The notes under the pieces are model-generated. The model saw nothing but the letters and a program-made list of their open reading frames with translations, had not been told where the DNA came from and did no database searches. Source: Chrysochromulina tobinii (lineage: Eukaryota; Haptophyta; Prymnesiales; Chrysochromulinaceae). Taken from it: 19,277 bases of DNA. The stretch is taken from contig JWZX01002921.1 of assembly GCA_001275005.1 (NCBI GenBank), positions 1 to 19,277 on the forward strand, read 5' to 3'. Made by a program: the position numbers and the translations under genes. Below are positions 14,822-19,277 of this stretch, piece by piece; position 1 is the stretch's first letter; each line of letters opens with the position of its first letter.

Positions 14822-17374
14822 TCATGCGTCCCCAGCCTCCGCCGTCGCTGTCAAGTCCGTCTTGGTAGCCTGCTTTTTGATGCGCCTTTTATTCTGTGCC
14901 TTCATGAGAGCATCCATTTTAGCCTGCTCCGCGGACTTCTCTGCGGATGGCGGCCGCGAACCTTCAGCGGTCGGCGGCCGCACGCCTTCAGCGGTTGGCG
15001 GCCGCGACGCCGCCTCCGACGCCGCCGCTGGCGCCGCCGCTGCTGGTGCCGCCGCTGGTGCCGCCGCTGGTGCCTCTGCTCCTGATGGCAACGCCTCTGC
15101 TGGCGCCGCCAGTGCTGAGGGCGCTCCTGCTGGCGCCGCCGATGGCAAGGGCGCTGATGGAGTCACCGATGATGGCGGCCTGTTGATCGACGACCTATTT
15201 GCGACAGCTTGCCGTGCAGCAGCGGCTGCCTCCATTGCTGCCTGCCTCTTAGCTGCAGCCTCTTTAGCCGCTGCTTCCCGTGCCGCCGCCCTTGCCTCAG
15301 CTTCCTGTTTCTTCGCGGCCGCCTCAGATGCTACAGCAGCCTTCGTTGCAGCCACTGCAGCAACTTTCTTAGCCTCAACATCGGTTTCGATCGCCTTTCC
15401 GACCGCTTCTGCCCTGACAATTGCTCCCTGGGACTCTGCCAATGCCGCCTTGTCAACGCCCTCAGCCAAAGCCGCCATCGCCTTGCTCGGTGGCGTCGGA
15501 GGTGGTGCCCAGCCATCGCCACTTCCAGACAGCAGTTTCATCAGCGATTTCTCGAAGAAGTCCAGACGACCTGCGTGCTCGTGCACGACGACGGTGACCA
15601 AGCTCCTGAGCTCTCTCACCTCACCTGACAGCGAACTCCGGAGCTCTGCAATCTGATTTCGAACCACATCTTCCACCGAGGTTCTGAGCTCTGCAACCTC
15701 TGATTGCAGTGATGCATGGGCATCTTCTTGCGCGTGATGAGCCGCTTCTTGCTCGCGAATGGCGTTGTCGTGCCTTCGAAGTTCCGCCTCTTGCGTTGCA
15801 TTCTCCGCTTCCTGCCTTCGCATGTCCGCGTCCAGCGCTTGGATGACCATTTCCTGCGCTTCGTTACATCCTTCCTGCGCTTTGATGGCCGCGTCCAGCA
15901 CTTGCCTTTGATAGTCCAGTTCGGAGATGGCCGCTTGCTGCGCTTGGATGGTCGTTTGGAGCACTTGGATGGTCGTTTGGTGCTCTTGGATGTTCGCTTG
16001 TTGCGCTTTGATGGCCGCTTCCTGCATTTGCCTTTTGACGTCCAAACTGGTGATGGCCGATTCGTGCTTTTGAATGACTGCATGCTGTGCTTGCCTCTGC
16101 GTATCCAATTCAGCTATGGCCGCTCGCTGTGCCTGGATGGTCGTTTGGTGCCCTTGGATGGCTGCCTGCTGCGCTAGTCTTTGAGCGTCCAGCTCGGAAA
16201 TGGCCGCTCGCTGAGCTTGGAGGCCAGCTTCGTGCGCCAGTCTTTGAGCGTCCAGCTCGGAAATGGCCGCTCGCTGCGCTTCGAGGGCCGCTTCGTGCGC
16301 TTGTCTTTGAGCGTCCAGCTCGACAATGGCCGCTCGCTGCGCTTCGAGGGCCGCTTCTTGCTCTTGATCTCTCTGCGCTTGGAGGGCTTCTGTCGCTAGT
16401 CTTTGAGCGTCCAGCTCGGAAATGGCCGCTCGCTGCGCTTCGAGGGCCGCTTCGTGCGCTTGTCTTTGAGCGTCCAGCTCGACAATGGCCGCTCGCTGCG
16501 CCTGGAGGTCCGCTTCGTGCTTTTCATGTGCAGCTTGAAAGGCCAATTCGTGCGCTTGAAGTTTGAGGGCCAATTCGTAAAGGGCCGTCTCGAGCTTTTC
16601 ATTAGCCTTTTGAACGGCCGTTTCAAGCTTGTTATGTGCCTTTTCGAGCTTTTGAGTGGCTGTCATCGACGCCTCGTCGCCTGCCTCCCGCTTTTTGCGC
16701 TCTGCCTTCAATTCGGCTCTGCACTTGGTCAGTTCCATCGCAATGGCTGCCTCACGCGCCTCGATTTGCGCGGTGTGTTCATCCCTGGCCTTCTTCTGCT
16801 CTTCTCTGATCGCCTGCCTCTCGTAATGCATGAGCACCTTCTCGGCCTTGCTGAACTGCTCCCGAAAATCGATTTCACGTGTACGCATTTCGTTCACCTC
16901 GTCGTACACATGTGCCTCAGCCGTCAACCGCATCTCCTGCAGCACACGCAGCACATCCGAGAGGACGCTATGGGCAACCGGCGACGCCTTTAGATGATTT
17001 GAGAATGGAGCCGACTCGAGCGCCGTCTGGAGCACTAAGGGCTGCAATTGGAGCGGCAGAGCGGCCTGCTGGAGGGCTCCGTTGCTCATTTGGCCTTGCA
17101 TGTCGAAGTATTCTGTCTTCATCGTCAAGGCGCGCTCGTATGCTTCGCGGTGCGGTGATTCGACTTTCGGAAGCCCATCAGGAGGCTGGGGCGTGGTCCA
17201 TGGCCGATACCCTCCAGAACCACGGTAAGAAGGACTGGAGGTGTGAGGCTGCATCGGTGAACCGATCACCGCGCGCTCAGGAGACGTGGAGCGACGCGGG
17301 CCGAAGCCCCGACGTCCGGGTGGCGGCATGCCGAGGCCAACGCTGTAGGCCCGCGCGGACAGTGGGGCAGCCAT
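14822..17374 (-). CDS. Long coiled-coil protein with 21-residue repeats
   Basis: A single open frame of 850 residues from ATG 17374; upstream codons to 17425 are open but lack an ATG. The N-terminal 140 residues are Pro/Ser/Arg-rich and probably disordered. From about 150 to 620 the chain is a nearly continuous heptad coiled coil, rich in Ala, Gln, Glu and Arg. At about 300-510 it contains eight copies of a 21-residue (three-heptad) unit with core AQRAAISELDAQR. A second, Ala/Lys/Glu-rich helix follows (about 660-740), then an Ala/Pro linker, two to three RPPTAEG motifs and a basic end (KRRIKKQATK). No enzyme motif, signal peptide or membrane segment is seen. Likely a structural rod (cytoskeletal, centriolar or Golgi tether), but the family is not recognised. 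It converges on the EF-hand gene and diverges from the ankyrin-kinase gene. Confidence 0.83.
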   Translation of the reverse strand: MAAPLSARAYSVGLGMPPPGRRGFGPRRSTSPERAVIGSPMQPHTSSPSYRGSGGYRPWTTPQPPDGLPKVESPHREAYERALTMKTEYFDMQGQMSNGALQQAALPLQLQPLVLQTALESAPFSNHLKASPVAHSVLSDVLRVLQEMRLTAEAHVYDEVNEMRTREIDFREQFSKAEKVLMHYERQAIREEQKKARDEHTAQIEAREAAIAMELTKCRAELKAERKKREAGDEASMTATQKLEKAHNKLETAVQKANEKLETALYELALKLQAHELAFQAAHEKHEADLQAQRAAIVELDAQRQAHEAALEAQRAAISELDAQRLATEALQAQRDQEQEAALEAQRAAIVELDAQRQAHEAALEAQRAAISELDAQRLAHEAGLQAQRAAISELDAQRLAQQAAIQGHQTTIQAQRAAIAELDTQRQAQHAVIQKHESAITSLDVKRQMQEAAIKAQQANIQEHQTTIQVLQTTIQAQQAAISELDYQRQVLDAAIKAQEGCNEAQEMVIQALDADMRRQEAENATQEAELRRHDNAIREQEAAHHAQEDAHASLQSEVAELRTSVEDVVRNQIAELRSSLSGEVRELRSLVTVVVHEHAGRLDFFEKSLMKLLSGSGDGWAPPPTPPSKAMAALAEGVDKAALAESQGAIVRAEAVGKAIETDVEAKKVAAVAATKAAVASEAAAKKQEAEARAAAREAAAKEAAAKRQAAMEAAAAARQAVANRSSINRPPSSVTPSAPLPSAAPAGAPSALAAPAEALPSGAEAPAAAPAAAPAAAAPAAASEAASRPPTAEGVRPPTAEGSRPPSAEKSAEQAKMDALMKAQNKRRIKKQATKTDLTATAEAGDA
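15900..16515 (-). repeat. 63-nt tandem coding repeats of the coiled-coil gene
   Basis: The plus strand shows recurring GAGCGTCCAGCTCGGAAAT blocks, many spaced 63 nt apart and some shifted by insertions. They encode the eight ELDAQR-type units. Copies toward the right are nearly identical and those toward the left are diverged, which suggests recent expansion at the N-terminal side of the array. Confidence 0.8.
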
Positions 17375-17479
17375 CGGCGGCTGCGCGCGCGATCCCCTCT
17401 TGCGGCCCGAGTTGCGCAACACCACCGCGAACAGACGCGGGGCGCGTCAAAAGTCGTTTCTTCGCTGTCTACGGTACTG

Positions 17480-17497
17480 TACCGGTACGTACCGGTA
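17480..17497. repeat. 18-nt perfect palindrome in a divergent promoter region
   Basis: TACCGGTACGTACCGGTA is identical to its reverse complement. It lies in the 276-bp space between the coiled-coil gene (-) and the ankyrin-kinase gene (+), with related GTACTGTAC words just upstream (17475-17483) and near 17586. It could be a dimeric factor site, but the function is unknown. Confidence 0.75.
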
Positions 17498-17517
17498 AAA
17501 AGACACCGGGGGGAGCC

Positions 17518-17575
17518 GGGACACACACGGGACACACGGGCGCACACGGACACACGGATCACACAGACGAACCTC
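17518..17575 (+). repeat. CACACGG low-complexity repeat
   Basis: About five units of a GGGACACACA/CACACGG motif, roughly 10 nt each, in the same divergent spacer. No function is evident. Confidence 0.7.
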
Positions 17576-17650
17576 ACAACCATCCGTACTGTACCCACCA
17601 ACGCTCAAGTTTTCAGATTGCGACTCCGCAATTATATAATTGTTTGTGAG

Positions 17651-17694
17651 ACGCGCTCTTCGAGGGCAGCCCACCCGAAGGCGAGAGCTACGAA
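17651..17694 (+). other. Candidate upstream exon of the ankyrin-kinase gene
   Basis: The 44 bases after TGTGAG and before a consensus donor GAA|GTAAGC (17695) read ALFEGSPPEGESYE in the phase that joins the ankyrin frame at 17744. The implied intron, 17695-17743, is 49 nt and ends CTCCTGCAG. A TGA at 17647 blocks the frame upstream, so an earlier exon would be needed. Weak but coherent. Confidence 0.4.
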
Positions 17695-17743
17695 GTAAGC
17701 GACGGCGGCGTTTGAGTACCCCGCGCGCCCACCGCTCCTGCAG

Positions 17744-19277
17744 CCGGCGGCCAACGCGCTCATCGAAGCGCTCCGGCGCGGAAACGAGGCCAAAGCCGTG
17801 GGCCTCATCGACAGCGTCAAAAAAGCGCCCGGGCTCCCCGAGTCTGACATCGTCGGGCTTCTCGGGGAATGCCTTCTGATTGCATGTAAGACTGGTCACC
17901 CTAGATGCACGAGGCTGCTGCTCGCCGCCCACGCCGCCGTCGATCACGCAGAGAGCGACGGCTGCACGCCTCTGTACGCCGCCTGCCTCCAAGGCCACGG
18001 CGACTGCGCGCGGCTGCTGCTCGCGGCTCACGCCATCGTCGACCGGGCAAACAAGTGCGGCTGCACGCCTCTATACGCCGCCTGCGACAGAGGCCGGAGA
18101 GACTGCGCGCAGCTGCTGATCGACGCCCACGCCGTCATCAACCACGCAGACAGCCAGGGCGGCACGCCTCTGATCGTCGCCTGCCACTCAGGCCAGGGCG
18201 TCTGCGTGCAGCTGTTGCTCGACGCCCAGGCCGCCGTCGACCAGGCAAACAATGAGGGCTTCACGCCTCTATCCGCCGCCTGCAGCAAAGGCCACGACGA
18301 CTGCGTGAAGCGGCTTCTCACCGCCCACGCCGTCGTCGACCAGGCAAACGATAATGGAGGCACGCCTCTGCTCGTCGCCTGCTACAAAGGCCACGGCCAC
18401 TGCGTGCAGCTGCTGCTCGCCGCCCACGCCGTCGTCAACCAGGCAGCCTTCGACGGCCGCACGCCTCTGTACGCCGCTTGCAACAAAGGCGACGACGGCT
18501 GCGTCAAGTTGATTCTCGCCGCCCACGCTGCCGTCGACCAGGCAGACGGCAACGGCGCCACGCCTCTTATCGCCGCCTGCATCGAAGGCCACTACGACTG
18601 CGTCAAGCTGCTTGTGCAGGCTGGCGCCCGCACGGACGTGCGATCCGCTTCTGGCACAGCCCTTGATATAGCAGAGTCAAAAGGCCACACCTTCATTGCA
18701 AGATCCCTGCGCAACGTGCGCCTTCCTGTGACTAATCCCGCATCTGCTCCAGTATCAATCGAGGAGCGTGCCGCGGCCGAGCGGGCGGCCGAGCTTGCCG
18801 CTGCAGCTCTGCTGGCTGAGGAGGAGGCGGAGGGCGCGTATAAGCAGCAGGCGCAGAAGAAGAAGGCGAGCAAAAGTGCGAAGGCCAAGCAGGTTAGATC
18901 GAGCGAGGCGAGAGCGCCAGCAGAGGATGCATCAGCAGCCGTGAGGGGCAGTGCCCAGGCAGACGACCTGTCCAAGCTGTCGCTGCAAGAGGGCGCACAG
19001 TTGCTGCATGCCGCATGCCCAGAAACGGCGGCAGCGGCACCAGTATCCGCGCCCCCCGAGGCGGTTGTGGCACGGCTGGCGGCCGTCGCCCTCACGCTCG
19101 CCGAGCTTACGGCGGCGACGGACGGCTTTGGTGAGCAGAGGCTCATCGGCAGCGGTGGCTACGGCCGCGTCTTCATCGCGGATGCGCTGCCATCGCTGCC
19201 GCCCGAGGCTCTGCCGCCGTGGCTGCGCCACAAGCCAGTAGCCGTGAAACGCGCCAAGTTGGGCGTGCACAATCTCG
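17744..19277 (+). CDS. Ankyrin-repeat protein kinase (RLK/Pelle-like), 5' unresolved and 3' cut by window end
   Basis: The frame is open from 17699 to the window end without a stop. After a helix (PAANALIEALRRGNEAK), a first partial repeat leads into seven exact 33-residue ankyrin repeats (17957-18649; consensus DGxTPLYAACxxGHxDCVxLLLAAHAxVDQA) and a degenerate last one. A charged Ala/Lys/Glu linker follows (KKKASKSAKAKQ), then a kinase N-lobe: LAELTAATDGF, Gly-loop IGSGGYGRV (19145-19171) and VAVK with the ATP-binding Lys at 19247-19249. The LxxATxGF lead-in is typical of the RLK/Pelle/IRAK kinase group. Between Gly-loop and Lys there is a Pro-rich insert of about 17 residues. The catalytic loop lies beyond the window. 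There is no in-frame ATG anywhere in this stretch, so the start must be in an upstream exon. Probably a cytoplasmic signalling kinase using ankyrins for partner binding. Confidence 0.85.
17957..18649 (+). repeat. Seven 99-nt ankyrin-coding tandem repeats
   Basis: Seven units of exactly 99 nt with no indels. Each has an ACGCCTCT core (Thr-Pro-Leu) and GCCGCCTGC or GTCGCCTGC (Ala/Val-Ala-Cys). Nucleotide similarity is high, including at third positions, which points to recent duplication or gene conversion. Confidence 0.9.

Noticed and set aside
14805-15656. 283-codon plus-strand Ala-rich open frame
   Set aside because: It is the antisense shadow of the Ala-rich C-terminal part of the coiled-coil gene; low complexity and no domain of its own.
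16087-16566. Plus-strand frame with FERPARKWPLA repeats
   Set aside because: Antisense translation of the 63-nt coiled-coil repeats; the sense heptad pattern is the coherent one.

Overview
The window is nuclear DNA of a eukaryote, most probably a GC-rich unicellular alga. A haptophyte fits best, and another chlorophyll-c alga such as a pelagophyte is possible. The evidence is spliced genes with GT-AG introns, tight packing on both strands, strong third-position GC, and the mix of products: a proline-rich membrane protein, a calpain, an endosomal-type Na+/H+ exchanger, EF-hand proteins and an ankyrin-kinase. There are no bacterial operons or ribosome binding sites. The lineage call is inference from composition and gene content, not from a marker gene.

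Layout from left to right: (1) the 3' end of a proline-rich single-pass membrane protein (+, 2-754); (2) an intronless calpain-type cysteine protease with a complete Cys/His/Asn triad and cysteine-rich ends (+, 961-2421); (3) a convergent intergenic stretch (2422-3177); (4) a six-exon Na+/H+ exchanger (-, 3178-5780); (5) a short divergent promoter region (5781-6005); (6) a five-exon B-family DNA polymerase of the delta/zeta clade with an N-terminal WWE-like domain and a C-terminal PCNA-binding motif (+, 6006-11248); (7) a two-exon EF-hand/coiled-coil protein (+, about 11708-14175); (8) a convergent spacer (14176-14821); (9) a long coiled-coil protein built on 21-residue repeats (-, 14822-17374); (10) a divergent region with an 18-nt palindrome; (11) an ankyrin-repeat protein running into a protein kinase domain cut by the window end (+, 17744-19277).

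The genes do not form an evident pathway. What unites the window is its introns. Of the ten introns I could place, eight contain tandem repeats, seven with a unit of about 10 nt and one of 22 nt. Their consensus resembles TGATKGCCTC, always in the sense direction of the host gene, whichever strand that gene is on. Several introns are also flanked by direct repeats of exon sequence that span the splice site: 23 nt perfect, 16 nt perfect, 20 of 21, 19 of 22, and 10 nt perfect. This looks like an active intron-gain process in which a proto-splice site is duplicated and the space between the copies fills with a short repeat. It is the strongest candidate here for an undescribed system. The second is the WWE-polymerase fusion, which has lost its proofreading motifs, the first Asp of motif C and the C-terminal cysteine ligands.
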